A stretch of DNA of 45,174 bases from JABIEQ01 sp964516055 (GTDB lineage: Bacteria > Patescibacteriota > Patescibacteriia > Magasanikbacterales > UBA922), in NCBI GenBank assembly GCA_964516055.1, contig CAZEYK010000003.1, positions 1 to 45,174 on the forward strand, given 5' to 3'. Position numbers and translations under genes: made by a program. Shown here piece by piece: positions 31,102-39,904 of this stretch; within the stretch, counting starts at the first letter, position 1; the number at the start of each line of letters is the position of its first letter. Under the pieces are notes generated by a model. That model worked only from the letters and a program-made list of their open reading frames with translations, was not told the DNA's origin and searched no databases.

Positions 31102-31289
31102 GGTGTGTGTTTTTTGTTTCCTTTTTTTGAAAAACACACACCGAGGTGGCTACCTGAGGCAGGGTAGCTTCTCCTTTTTGATCTACAGCTTGCCTCGAGG
31201 CTGCAGAAGTCCTGAGCGGTTACGGTAGTGAATAGGACTACGTTTCACTCCTGTGTTTGTATCACTGACTTGGTTTGTCAGTCTTTTTT
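31102..31289 (+). ncRNA. Candidate structured RNA with possible kissing loops
   Basis: Order of elements: a 13-base stem GGTGTGTGTTTTT/AAAAACACACACC (31102-31142); GCTACC/GGTAGC with loop TGAGGCA (31149-31168); CAGC/GCTG with loop containing TGCCTC (31186-31203); AGTCCT/AGGACT (31208-31239); and the terminator ACTGAC/GTCAGT followed by six T (31264-31289). The loops GAGGCA and TGCCTC are complementary, so a kissing interaction is possible. No ORF is present. The terminator overlaps the stop of the convergent DUF4407 gene. No promoter was fixed, and the strand is chosen from the terminator. Confidence 0.55.
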
Positions 31290-33569
31290 GTAGGCTGATG
31301 GATCGACGACGATTTTGCTTTCGCCTTCGTCCTCGGGTTCGTTGCCTTTGTCCTCGCTGATCGGTTTGGGCGTGGGCTCGTTGCCTTCATCCTCGGCGAT
31401 CGGTTTGGGCGTGGGGTCGTTGTCTTTGTCTTCGAACCAGTCATCGTCGAGGTCGTCGGGGAGGGGGATCGGCGCTTTGGGCGGTTCCTCTGAGGAGCCG
31501 GCTGTCAGCGTTTTTTCGTTTCCTTTCTTCCATCCCAACGCGATGGCCTGCCGTTCGTCGATCTTCCAGATCGCCCCGGTGTCCGGGGCGAGCAGCTGAT
31601 TGACGTCTTGTGGCAAGTTGGGCTTGGGGAGCCCAGCGCGCTCGATGGCCTCGAGTCCCTCGTGGAACTTTTGGATGGGGTTCATGAGGCGTTTGACGTA
31701 GTTGTCGTACGCAAATGCCTCGAGTTCGGCTCGGTTGATGTTGGGATTTTTTCTCACGAGCTCGGCCACTCCTGCCCGCAAGCGGGCATGGAGACTCTGA
31801 ACCGTTCTCAATTGGCTTCCCAACTCTGACTCCGCCTTGAGCCCCTTGGCCACGATTTCAGCAGGGTCGACCCAGCCGTCCTGGCGGAGTCGGTCAATCG
31901 AGACGTTCCACGGCTCCCGCTGGTTGGCGGGGTCGGGGAATTGCTCGCCGACGAGATCTTTCCAGCTCGGTGCTGACGCGCCGGAGGCTGTGACCTCGCG
32001 GATGCATTTCAAGTAGGCTTCGAGGGCTTGCGCCGCCGAGGCCCTGCCGTCTCCGTTTTGACCATTGACCCACCAGCTGGCCATAGCCAACTGGATTTCG
32101 GGGAGGGGCATGTACCTTGGGTGGGTGTCGCGGATTTGAGCGAGAGACGTGATGAACGCCTCCCGCCGCTGGAGCCACTCGCGGAGGTTGTGGATCGCGT
32201 GCCGCATGCGGTCTGCGATGCCACGGGACTCTCCGTCGCGGGCGTACTCTTTGGCATCCGAGTAGCCCATGCCCTTGACGAGGGCTTGGGCGTCGGCGTT
32301 GCCGCGGAGTGCGGTCTGCCCCAACGAGTAGTATGCCACGATTTCACGCTCCCGCCCTGCGGTGAATTTCCACAGGAACGGGAGCATTTCGAACGCGAAG
32401 AAGAACAGGTGCATGAGGATGACCAGGATCAAGGCGGGGGTCCCACCAGCCTGGACGATCTTCATGCTTTCCGCCAGGTAGCCGGGGAGGGACCGATCTT
32501 CCCTCCACAGCTTGTCGTGGACGCGCGCCAGCGCGTCGAGTTCCTCGGGATCTTTGGTCCTTCGGATCTCGTTGATCTTGCCCCTCTTCTCATCCTTGAG
32601 CTGCTGTACGCGGTTGCCCACCTGCGAGCGGGCCTCGGCGACGTCTTTGTCGCGTTTCTCTTCGAGTTTGACGATTTGACCTGTGGTCTCCTCATCAAAC
32701 TTTTTAAGTTCCGCGTCGCGGTTGGCCCGGGCTTTCTTGAGCTCGCTGGCAAGATCGTCACGAGCTGCCTTGAACTCCTCTTTCCCGTATGGTACGCGAA
32801 CGCGAACGCTCACGAACTTTCCGGGGTTTTTTGGGTCCTGCACCTTGCGGTAGCCGAAACGCTTTGAGGCGTCGAGGTACTCCTGCTGGGCGCGATCGTA
32901 ATCTGCCTGCAGGGGGGCGATGATGCCGTTGTGCCGGTCGACCAGCTCGGCGCGCTCGGTGGCGCGGCGAGCCGTGTAGTCGTCCAGCTTCTTTTTCTTT
33001 TCGTCCTTCACGACGGTGATGCCTGCTGCCTGTTTCTCGGCGCCTGCGATCAGGATGTCGTACTCACGGCTGGTGTCGCTGACCGCCAAGGAGATGAGCT
33101 CCTGAGCGGCAGCGGTTTCCCTCTGCCTGATGTTGTGTTCTGCCATGGTGTAGAACACCATGGTCTCAAGCATGAGCGCTGAGACTGCTGTGAACACGAT
33201 GGCGATCATGATGCGGCCGAGGAGCGGTGCAAAGCTCCTCTTCATTTGGGACGTGTCCATGGTCATGACGCTCCGGTCGAACCAGAGCACGGCCATGCTG
33301 ACGACGAACGAGAGGAACAGACCCGTGGCGACGCCCGGAAGCGTCGCCAACATCCAGTTCCCGAGCACGCTCAGAGCTGTGTAGTAGCTCATCACGTACC
33401 CGGTAAAGAATCAGATGCCGGCGTTCATGAGCAGCTGCAGAAGCAGCAGCCACGCGCCGGGGGCGATGCGGTTGCGGGTGAGGTCGTTCATGGGCCCGTT
33501 GGTATTCAGGCCCAATCTCTCCACGATCCCCGGCTTTCGCGCGGGGGGTGGGGTGATCGTTGTCGACAT
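31278..33569 (-). pseudogene. DUF4407-type membrane protein gene with an in-frame UGA
   Basis: From ATG 33569 (AAGGAG 7 bases before it) the frame encodes MSTTITPPPARKPGIVERLG up to a UGA at 33411-33413, then continues in the same frame without another stop to 31278, about 760 codons in all. The whole resembles DUF4407 proteins: N-terminal helices, FDRSVMTMD, a central charged coiled-coil region, another helix pair (ALILVILMHLFFFAFEMLPF) and an acidic repeat tail (GNEPTPKP). The UGA falls inside the first hydrophobic helix, where tryptophan would fit. It may be a nonsense mutation, a sequencing error, or a read-through site. Restart is possible at 33395. Confidence 0.7.
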
Positions 33570-33820
33570 AGTCGAGCTCCTTGGTGTGGACTTCCCCTTT
33601 TTAGGCAAGTCCGTTGTTGTTCTCGAGTGGTAGGAAATTCCTACCCGAAAAGACGAAAATTTTGGCCAAAGCACGTAATTTTGTTCTTTTCGAATAGAAA
33701 CAACCTATTGTAAGGTGCCTCAAGTCTTTTACAAGACAAATACCTAGTATCAATTGTTTGCTACTAGGTATATATCCTGCAAGCAGAAGATCCGTTGTAT
33801 TTTTTGCGTCATTTTTGTAA
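33570..33820 (-). promoter_or_regulatory. Long structured leader of the DUF4407 gene
   Basis: About 250 untranslated bases precede the start. Read leftward they contain a 10-base perfect stem (ATACCTAGTA/TACTAGGTAT, 33740-33771) with a 12-base loop, a GTCTT/AAGAC hairpin (33724-33737), the near-palindrome GGTAGGAATTTCCTACC and a GGACTT/AAGTCC hairpin just before AAGGAG. A GTAGGAAATTCC string also occurs before element C, which hints at a shared module. Confidence 0.5.
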
Positions 33821-33826
33821 CGGAAA

Positions 33827-33855
33827 AATGTATCATAGATCATCCTTTTTGTCAA
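33827..33855 (-). promoter_or_regulatory. Promoter for the DUF4407 gene
   Basis: Read leftward, TTGACA and TACATT are 17 bases apart. Transcription should begin near 33820. It stands back to back with the ileS promoter. Confidence 0.8.
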
Positions 33856-33880
33856 TGATTTTAGGGCATTTTGGTATATA

Positions 33881-33909
33881 TTGACTTTTTCCTCTTTTTT
33901 CAGTATATT
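33881..33909 (+). promoter_or_regulatory. Promoter for ileS
   Basis: TTGACT and TATATT are 17 bases apart, giving a start near 33916 and a leader of about 194 bases that holds the T-box. Confidence 0.78.
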
Positions 33910-33915
33910 TGTACA

Positions 33916-34100
33916 TACAATCTATACAAGCATTTGACCCGTTATCACCGGGGAGCTAGAGGAATAAATCCATGTTGGAGAGTAGACCCTCTCGGGTAAG
34001 CCCGTTATCGTTTCAATTAAGAAACCAGTTTGGTAAACTCGAGATGGTACCGCCTGTTGCAAGGCTCTCGGGAATAGCAGAGTGGTTTTTTTATTTTGAC
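33916..34100 (+). promoter_or_regulatory. T-box leader, isoleucine-specific, very short Stem I
   Basis: Stem I is only CCCG/CGGG (33938-33952), with the Ile codon ATC at 33944-33946 in its loop. The middle contains GGAGAGTAGACCCTCTCGGG, as in Stem II regions of ultrashort ileS T-boxes. The T-box proper is TGGTACCGCC at 34045-34054, whose TGGT can pair with the ACCA end of uncharged tRNA-Ile. CGAGA (34040-34044) pairs with TCTCG (34066-34070) as antiterminator. The competing CTCT/AGAG stem (34065-34082) is followed by seven T. Uncharged tRNA would thus favour ileS expression. Confidence 0.82.
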
Positions 34101-34109
34101 AATAGTTAT

Positions 34110-37049
34110 ATGCCATACAATGCCAATACATACGAACAAGAGGTTTTAGATTTTTGGAAAAAAGATAAGACCTTTGAAAAATCAGTACATCAGCGTCCGG
34201 AGAATAAGCCGTACGTATTTTATGATGGGCCGCCGTTTGCAACTGGGTTGCCACATTATGGACACATTTTGGGTTCAGTTGTGAAAGATTTGATTCCTCG
34301 ATACAAAACTATGCAAGGGTATCGTGTTCGACGTCGGTGGGGATGGGATTGTCATGGACTTCCTATTGAACAATTGATTGAAAAAAAATTGGAGATCTCT
34401 GGAAAAAAACAAATTGAAGAAGACATCGGTGTTGAGAAATTTAACAATGCCTGTCATGATGCGGTGCTTGAATATGCGGGGCAATGGAAAACCATGGTAG
34501 ATCGAATGGGGCGCTGGGTTGAATTTGATAATGCATACAAAACCATGGATTCAACGTATATGGAATCTGTGTGGTGGTCGCTGAAGACTATTTGGGATAA
34601 AGGAAAAATTTATGAAGGGTGGAAAGTTTTGCAATATTGTCCACGTTGTGAAACACCAATTTCAAAAGCAGAAACTGCGATGGATAATAGTTATAAAGAT
34701 GTTACGGAAGAGAGCGTTATTATTAAATTTTTGTCTCATGCTGCTGCAAAGAAATTTGCACTCGACGGAGATGTTTTTCTTTTGGCATGGACAACCACTC
34801 CGTGGACATTGCCAGGAAACTTGGCGCTTGCTGTGGGAGAAAACATTGAATATGCCGTGGTAGCTTTTGACGGAGCGTATTATGTTGTGGCAAAAGATTT
34901 GGTTGCGAGTGTATTTGTTGATAAAAACATTGATATTGTCCAAAACGTATTTGGTAAGGATTTGGTGGGGCTTTCTTATGAACCATTTTATGATATGCCT
35001 GCGATGAAAGAAACAGGGAAGAAGGCGTGGTATGTAGCTGCCGCTGATTTTGTGACCACTGAGGATGGAACGGGGATTGTTCACACCGCAGTGATGTATG
35101 GTGAAGACGATTATCAATTAGGAAAATCTTTGGGATTGCCAGAGGTTCCTATGCTTAATGATGCAGGACATTTTACCGATGTGTTTCCTCCTACTCAAGG
35201 ACAATATTTTAAAAAAGCGGAAAAAACGATTAAAGTTGATCTTGAGGAGCGAGGATTACTATTTGCTCGGAAACAATATACGCATTCATATCCACATTGT
35301 TGGCGATGTGGGACGGCATTATTTTATAATGCTATTTCAGCTTGGTTTATTGATATTCAAGGAGAAATTAAAGCACGAATGCTTGAGTTGAACGAACGAA
35401 TTTCATGGTTCCCCGAACATTTGAAACATGGACGGTTTCAGCATATTTTGGAAACAGCCCCTGATTGGAATATTTCTCGGAATCGATATTGGGCAACGGC
35501 ACTTCCGTTTTGGAAATGTGATAGCGAAGATTGTTGTGAAACCGTGTGTGTGGGCTCTGTTGCTGAATTGAAAGAACGAGCTGTAAATTTTTCTGAGGTG
35601 TACGACACTGATGAAGTGACCAAGATGGATTTGCATAAGAACAAAATGGATTTGGTAAAATTGCATTGTTCTTGTGGTTCAGAGATGACTCGTATTCCAG
35701 AAGTTATTGATTGTTGGGTTGAGGCTGCCTCTATGCCGTTTGCGGAATTTCATTATCCGTTTGAAAATGAAGAGGTATTTAAGAAACGATTTCCCGGGCA
35801 GTTTATTGCTGAATACATTGCTCAAACGCGGGCGTGGTTTTATTACATGCATGTCATGTCTACGCTATTATTTGATAGTAATAGTTTTGAAAATGTGGTC
35901 ACTACCGGAACGATTATGAATGATAAGGGGGAGAAGTTATCAAAATCAAAACAAAATTTTACTGATCCTTGGATTATTATTGATCAGTATGGTATGGATG
36001 CGCTTCGGTATTATTTGATGACGAGCGTGGTGATGCAATCTGAGAATCTTAACTTTGTGGATCGAGAAGTGCGGGATGTTTATAACAAGGTTATTAATTT
36101 GCTGTGGAATGTGGTGACGTTTTATCGTATGTTTCAGGATCAAGGAACAACAAAAGATACGGAACAGCCACCAGCGTCGCCATATGTGCTTGATCAGTGG
36201 ATTGTGGCGCGACTCCATGCATTGATTCGGGAAGTGACACTCCACCTTGATGCGTATAATACGGTGAAGGCTGGGCGTCCTATTAAAGAATTTATTGACG
36301 AATTGTCTACATGGTATGTGCGTCGTTCCCGAGCTCGATTTAAGGGAACGGATGAACAAGATAAACAAGCAGCAATTGCAACTCTAGGCTATGTATTGCA
36401 AGAATTATCAAAAGTAATGGCACCGTTTACTCCTTTTATTGCTGAAAAAATTTGGTATGCCGTTACTGGCAAGAGTACGAGTGTTCATTTGGAACTGTGG
36501 CCTACTTGTGAAGAGCCTTCATCAGATGAAGTACAGGTGCTTACGGATATGCCTCAGGTTCTCAAAGTTGTGGAGATGGGGTTGTCTTTGAGAAAAGATA
36601 CGGGGGTTCGTGTACGTCAACCGCTTGCTGAATTTTCTGTGTTTACGACGCAATTTTCAAACAGTCAATATGCAGATATTATTGCTGATGAATTGAATGT
36701 GAAGTATGTGCTTCATACGGTGGTAAGCGGAGATGGTTGGCATATAAAAGAAGATGGTGACATTACCGTTGCGTTGAATACAACGATTACTGATGAGTTG
36801 AAAAAAGAGGGGTTCCTTCGTGAGGTGGTGCGAGCAGTGAATGCAATGCGGAAAGATCAAGGGCTTACTCGAGAACATCGTATTGTGGTTGGGTATCATA
36901 CTGACGATGCATTGCTTAAATCGGTATTTGTAGATTTTGCTGATGAATTGAAAGCACAAGTGCTTGCCGATGATATTGTTGTTTCTTCTGATGGGGAGGT
37001 TGTTGATCTTGAAGGAATAGCCGTTACTCTTTCTGTGGTAAAACAGTAA
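34110..37049 (+). CDS. ileS: Isoleucyl-tRNA synthetase
   Basis: This 979-residue class I synthetase has the HIGH-like motif in DGPPFATGLPHYGHILG, RRRWGWDCHGLPIEQ, the editing domain threonine-rich LLAWTTTPWTLPGN, zinc-type cysteines in YCPRCETPISKAE and YPHCWRCGTALF, and KLSKSKQNFTDP as KMSKS. The sequence around HYGH and the C-terminal anticodon-binding part resemble the eukaryote-like IleRS class, which is often less sensitive to mupirocin. It charges tRNA-Ile using ATP in the cytoplasm. The start is ATG 34110; an earlier in-frame ATG at 33972 lies inside the T-box and is not used. Confidence 0.96.
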   Translation: MPYNANTYEQEVLDFWKKDKTFEKSVHQRPENKPYVFYDGPPFATGLPHYGHILGSVVKDLIPRYKTMQGYRVRRRWGWDCHGLPIEQLIEKKLEISGKKQIEEDIGVEKFNNACHDAVLEYAGQWKTMVDRMGRWVEFDNAYKTMDSTYMESVWWSLKTIWDKGKIYEGWKVLQYCPRCETPISKAETAMDNSYKDVTEESVIIKFLSHAAAKKFALDGDVFLLAWTTTPWTLPGNLALAVGENIEYAVVAFDGAYYVVAKDLVASVFVDKNIDIVQNVFGKDLVGLSYEPFYDMPAMKETGKKAWYVAAADFVTTEDGTGIVHTAVMYGEDDYQLGKSLGLPEVPMLNDAGHFTDVFPPTQGQYFKKAEKTIKVDLEERGLLFARKQYTHSYPHCWRCGTALFYNAISAWFIDIQGEIKARMLELNERISWFPEHLKHGRFQHILETAPDWNISRNRYWATALPFWKCDSEDCCETVCVGSVAELKERAVNFSEVYDTDEVTKMDLHKNKMDLVKLHCSCGSEMTRIPEVIDCWVEAASMPFAEFHYPFENEEVFKKRFPGQFIAEYIAQTRAWFYYMHVMSTLLFDSNSFENVVTTGTIMNDKGEKLSKSKQNFTDPWIIIDQYGMDALRYYLMTSVVMQSENLNFVDREVRDVYNKVINLLWNVVTFYRMFQDQGTTKDTEQPPASPYVLDQWIVARLHALIREVTLHLDAYNTVKAGRPIKEFIDELSTWYVRRSRARFKGTDEQDKQAAIATLGYVLQELSKVMAPFTPFIAEKIWYAVTGKSTSVHLELWPTCEEPSSDEVQVLTDMPQVLKVVEMGLSLRKDTGVRVRQPLAEFSVFTTQFSNSQYADIIADELNVKYVLHTVVSGDGWHIKEDGDITVALNTTITDELKKEGFLREVVRAVNAMRKDQGLTREHRIVVGYHTDDALLKSVFVDFADELKAQVLADDIVVSSDGEVVDLEGIAVTLSVVKQ

Positions 37050-37098
37050 GAGGAAATGATTGTTACGAGTATTTTGCTCGTTGTCTCTATGTATAATA

Positions 37099-37133
37099 AA
37101 CAGCTACGGCATTATGCCGTAGCTGTTATTTTT
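37099..37133. terminator. Intrinsic terminator after ileS
   Basis: AACAGCTACGGC/GCCGTAGCTGTT is a perfect 12-base stem with a 5-base loop and a following T-run. The convergent kinase gene ends inside it. Confidence 0.88.
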
Positions 37134-37651
37134 TGGTGGATGAAGGCGAGGTGTTCATTGATGTCTGTTGTGGCAGGGAGTATGTGGCAGGGGATGCTGT
37201 GTTTTTCAATGAGGTTATGTATGATGGTATCAATTTCTTCTCTGAATGTTCCATCTGTTGAACGAACTTTATCGTGAACGGGGTCGATATCAAGTCGGGT
37301 TGTTTTAAATATTGCATGGTATGTTTTCATATGCTGCGCAGCAAGGCGTTCATACATTTGTATTTCGTCTGCGTGAGCGGCTCGGTATAGATAGGCAAAA
37401 TTATCAATAGTGGATCTATCGCATAATAAAAACATACCTGGGCGGTATGTTTGTTTTTCGTTTGAAATTTGTTCATTGAGAATCCATGCTTGTGCGGCGA
37501 CGGTGGTTTGTTCATTGATAGGAAATGGACAGAGGCGGGCAAATTCTGGCAGGTGGGTGACGGTATGTCCTTGTTCTTGTAATTGTTTGGCAAGGGCATT
37601 TTTGAGTGTCGTTTTTCCTGTGGAGTGGGTTCCAATGATAGCTATTTTCAT
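37112..37651 (-). CDS. NadR-like P-loop kinase (AAA_28 type)
   Basis: This 179-residue protein has MKIAIIGTHSTGKTTLKNAL (Walker A, residues 7-14), THLPEFARLCPFPINEQTT and FLLCDRSTIDNFAYLYRA, with the Asp acting as Walker B. The pattern matches the ATPase domain of NadR and other AAA_28 proteins, small kinases that phosphorylate nicotinamide riboside or similar nucleosides. The adenylyltransferase domain of NadR is absent, so the substrate is only a guess. The start at 37651 removes 32 poor codons. Confidence 0.8.
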   Translation of the reverse strand: MKIAIIGTHSTGKTTLKNALAKQLQEQGHTVTHLPEFARLCPFPINEQTTVAAQAWILNEQISNEKQTYRPGMFLLCDRSTIDNFAYLYRAAHADEIQMYERLAAQHMKTYHAIFKTTRLDIDPVHDKVRSTDGTFREEIDTIIHNLIEKHSIPCHILPATTDINEHLAFIHQKITATA

Positions 37652-37740
37652 AATTTTTCTTAGTATATCATGTTTTGTTTGAATGATTGTCCACAGGATA
37701 TTTGTTTGTTGAAAGGGGGTTTTGTTAAAGAGAGGTATAA

Positions 37741-37770
37741 TTGACAACCACTGGGTTATTTGCTTAATAT
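37741..37770 (+). promoter_or_regulatory. Promoter for ppnP
   Basis: TTGACA and TAATAT are 18 bases apart. The leader contains a GTCTG/CAGAC hairpin and a strong AAGGAG just before the start. Confidence 0.6.
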
Positions 37771-37815
37771 ACTCTGTCCGTCTGTAATTTTGCAGGCAGA
37801 CAATAACTAAGGAGT

Positions 37816-38106
37816 ATGACGATGATCACGCACACTGTGTACGAAAAAGGTAAGGTGCAGAGTCTCGGGTTCACTATGCCAGACGGTCGTAAAGCGACGG
37901 TCGGTGTGCTCGAGGCGGGGAGCTATAACTTCGGTGTCGCCAAACGGCGCGAGGAAATCGAAGTTATTACCGGAGAGTTGTCCCTCCCCGGCAGCAATAA
38001 TATGAAATGGCATCCGATGACCAATGATGTTCTCGTGTTCGAGGAAGGTCAGACCATCGAGTTCCTTGCCATCGATGGCACGTCGTACCTCTGCATCTAC
38101 GGCTAG
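37816..38106 (+). CDS. ppnP: Pyrimidine/purine nucleoside phosphorylase
   Basis: This 96-residue cupin matches PpnP (YaiE, DUF1255) along its length: GKVQSLGFTMPDGRKATVGV, EAGSYNFGVAKRREEIEVIT, GELSLPG and the C-terminal FLAIDGTSYLCIYG. The family phosphorolyses several nucleosides to the free base and ribose-1-phosphate. The gene is GC-rich and has a textbook Shine-Dalgarno (AAGGAG, 7 bases before ATG), unlike pepA and ileS on either side, so it is probably an acquired gene. Two in-frame ATGs are 6 bases apart; I use the first. Confidence 0.92.
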   Translation: MTMITHTVYEKGKVQSLGFTMPDGRKATVGVLEAGSYNFGVAKRREEIEVITGELSLPGSNNMKWHPMTNDVLVFEEGQTIEFLAIDGTSYLCIYG

Positions 38107-38133
38107 AGAGCACGCAGGACGTCTTTCATACAG

Positions 38134-38178
38134 GCCGGCTTCGCAACTTCGCGAGGCCGGCTTTTCACTTTTTTGAGA
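38134..38178 (+). terminator. Intrinsic terminator after ppnP
   Basis: GCCGGCTTCGC/GCGAGGCCGGC (one G-U) with a 6-base loop is followed by TTTTCACTTTTTT. The GC-rich stem came with the gene. Confidence 0.85.
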
Positions 38179-38323
38179 GAAAAAATTGTAAAAAAATGTA
38201 TCAATTAGGAGGATGTATCTTCTTATTTTTTTATGATACAAAAAAGGGCATTGAGTTTGCCGTTGACGGCGAGCGTGTTTTTCCTTACGATAGGGGAAGA
38301 TTATTTATTGTTTCTATTTTTAT

Positions 38324-39847
38324 ATGATTCGTTTTTCTCTTGCACAAGATGCACAAGAAGTGGATGCGATTATTCTTCCACTGTTTGAAGATAAGAAGCC
38401 TGACGTTGTTGCCGACCAGATAGATGAAGTGTTTGAAGGGTTACTCAATGATGTTGTTCGTTTGGAAGATTTTGAAGGAAAAAAAGGACAAACAGCATTG
38501 TTGTATACAAAAGATGCCACTACGCCACGGGTGTTTTTGGTTGGGTTGGGAAAACAAAAAGAATTAACTGTTCGTGGGTGGAAGCAGGCCATTGGTACGG
38601 CAGTTGTGGCTTTGCAAGGGAAGAAAGCAGCGGCTTGTTCGTTGCTTATTCCACAAGTTGTTGTTCATTCTTTTGGGGTAAAAAAGGTTGCCACGGAAAT
38701 AGGCATTGCGATGGAAATGGCGCAGTATTCTTTTGATACGTTCAAAGAAGAAGCAGCAAAAGTTTCTGCATTGATGCATGTACACATAATTTGTTCATTA
38801 GATGCAAAACAGAAAAAAGTTTGGGAACAAGGCATGGAAGAAGGACAACATATTGCCAGCGGGGTATTGTTTACTCGTGAACTTGGTAATACACCCCCAA
38901 GCGTGATGACGCCGGCCTTGCTTGCAAAAAAAGCAGTGGAATTAGCAAAGGGGAATTCCGCATTTACTACTACTGTCTTTGATGAGGCACAGATGAAAAA
39001 ATTAGGAATGGGATGTTTGCTTGGAGTAGCGCAAGGATCGGTGCTTGAACCAAAGTTTATTGTCATGGAATATAAAGGGACGGAAAAAAAAGTAAAACCT
39101 ACGGTGCTTGTTGGGAAAGGAATTACGTTTGATACGGGCGGACTTTCTATTAAGCCAGGAAATTATATGACAGATATGAAGTTTGATATGCTTGGTGCAG
39201 GAACCGTTCTTGGTATTATGAAAGCGGTTATGCAGTTGGGATTAAAGAAACATATTGTTGGTATCGTTCCAACGTGTGAAAATGCTGTGAGCGGCGAGGC
39301 CTATCGTCCAGATGACATCTTAACCGCAATGAATGGAAAAACCGTTGAGGTGCAAAATACTGACGCCGAAGGACGATTGATTCTTGCTGATGCATTGAGT
39401 TATGTTGTAAAAGAATATGCGCATGCAAAAGAAGTCATTGATTTTGCAACACTTACTGGTGCCTGCGTTGTTGCTCTTGGTAATGAACGGTCAGGGTTAT
39501 TTTCTCCCGATGATGGATTGGCACAAAAATTGTATGATCATGCACAAGCTGTTGGAGAACATTTGTGGCGACTTCCTGTGGGGGAAGAGTATAGTGATGC
39601 TATAAAAAGTCTTGTTGCTGATGTGAAAAATGTGGGAGGTGTTGGTGGAGATCGCTATGCGGGTGCTTCTACTGCTGCCGCCTTTTTGCAATATTTTACC
39701 AAAGATCATGAATCAGGGGAGACGCCATTTCCATGGGCACATATTGATTTGTCTTGTTCATATTATAGTGGCAAGGGACAAGCGTGGATTCGTCATGGTG
39801 CAAATGGGTTTGGTGTGCAAGCAATTGTTGATTATTTGCGTGGGTAG
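38324..39847 (+). CDS. pepA: Leucyl aminopeptidase (M17 family)
   Basis: This 507-residue protein has an N-terminal macro-like domain and a C-terminal catalytic domain with all family marks: VGKGITFDTGGLSIKPG (metal ligands Lys and Asp), MKFDMLGAGTVLG, the signature NTDAEGRLILADAL and the DFATLTGACVVALG strand. It removes N-terminal residues from peptides using two metal ions, normally as a hexamer. The active-site residues I can check are intact. Its start has no Shine-Dalgarno, typical of the backbone. Confidence 0.95.
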   Translation: MIRFSLAQDAQEVDAIILPLFEDKKPDVVADQIDEVFEGLLNDVVRLEDFEGKKGQTALLYTKDATTPRVFLVGLGKQKELTVRGWKQAIGTAVVALQGKKAAACSLLIPQVVVHSFGVKKVATEIGIAMEMAQYSFDTFKEEAAKVSALMHVHIICSLDAKQKKVWEQGMEEGQHIASGVLFTRELGNTPPSVMTPALLAKKAVELAKGNSAFTTTVFDEAQMKKLGMGCLLGVAQGSVLEPKFIVMEYKGTEKKVKPTVLVGKGITFDTGGLSIKPGNYMTDMKFDMLGAGTVLGIMKAVMQLGLKKHIVGIVPTCENAVSGEAYRPDDILTAMNGKTVEVQNTDAEGRLILADALSYVVKEYAHAKEVIDFATLTGACVVALGNERSGLFSPDDGLAQKLYDHAQAVGEHLWRLPVGEEYSDAIKSLVADVKNVGGVGGDRYAGASTAAAFLQYFTKDHESGETPFPWAHIDLSCSYYSGKGQAWIRHGANGFGVQAIVDYLRG

Positions 39848-39904
39848 AGATGGGGTTACTGCTTAGCGTCTAAGCCTAAGAAGTACAATATAAAACGTAT
39901 TTGT

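Noticed and set aside
31102..31142. The GTGTGTG/CACACAC stem as a stand-alone terminator for the leftward DUF4407 gene
   Set aside because: It could contribute, but the minus-strand T-run is poor, so I kept it as part of the candidate RNA rather than calling a separate terminator.
32028..32867. A 279-codon plus-strand frame opposite the DUF4407 gene
   Set aside because: It is a GC-driven shadow of the true coding strand, without ribosome-binding site or recognisable domain.
31278..33569. UGA reassigned to an amino acid genome-wide
   Set aside because: Several clear genes in the window end in UGA at the expected place, so a code change is not supported.
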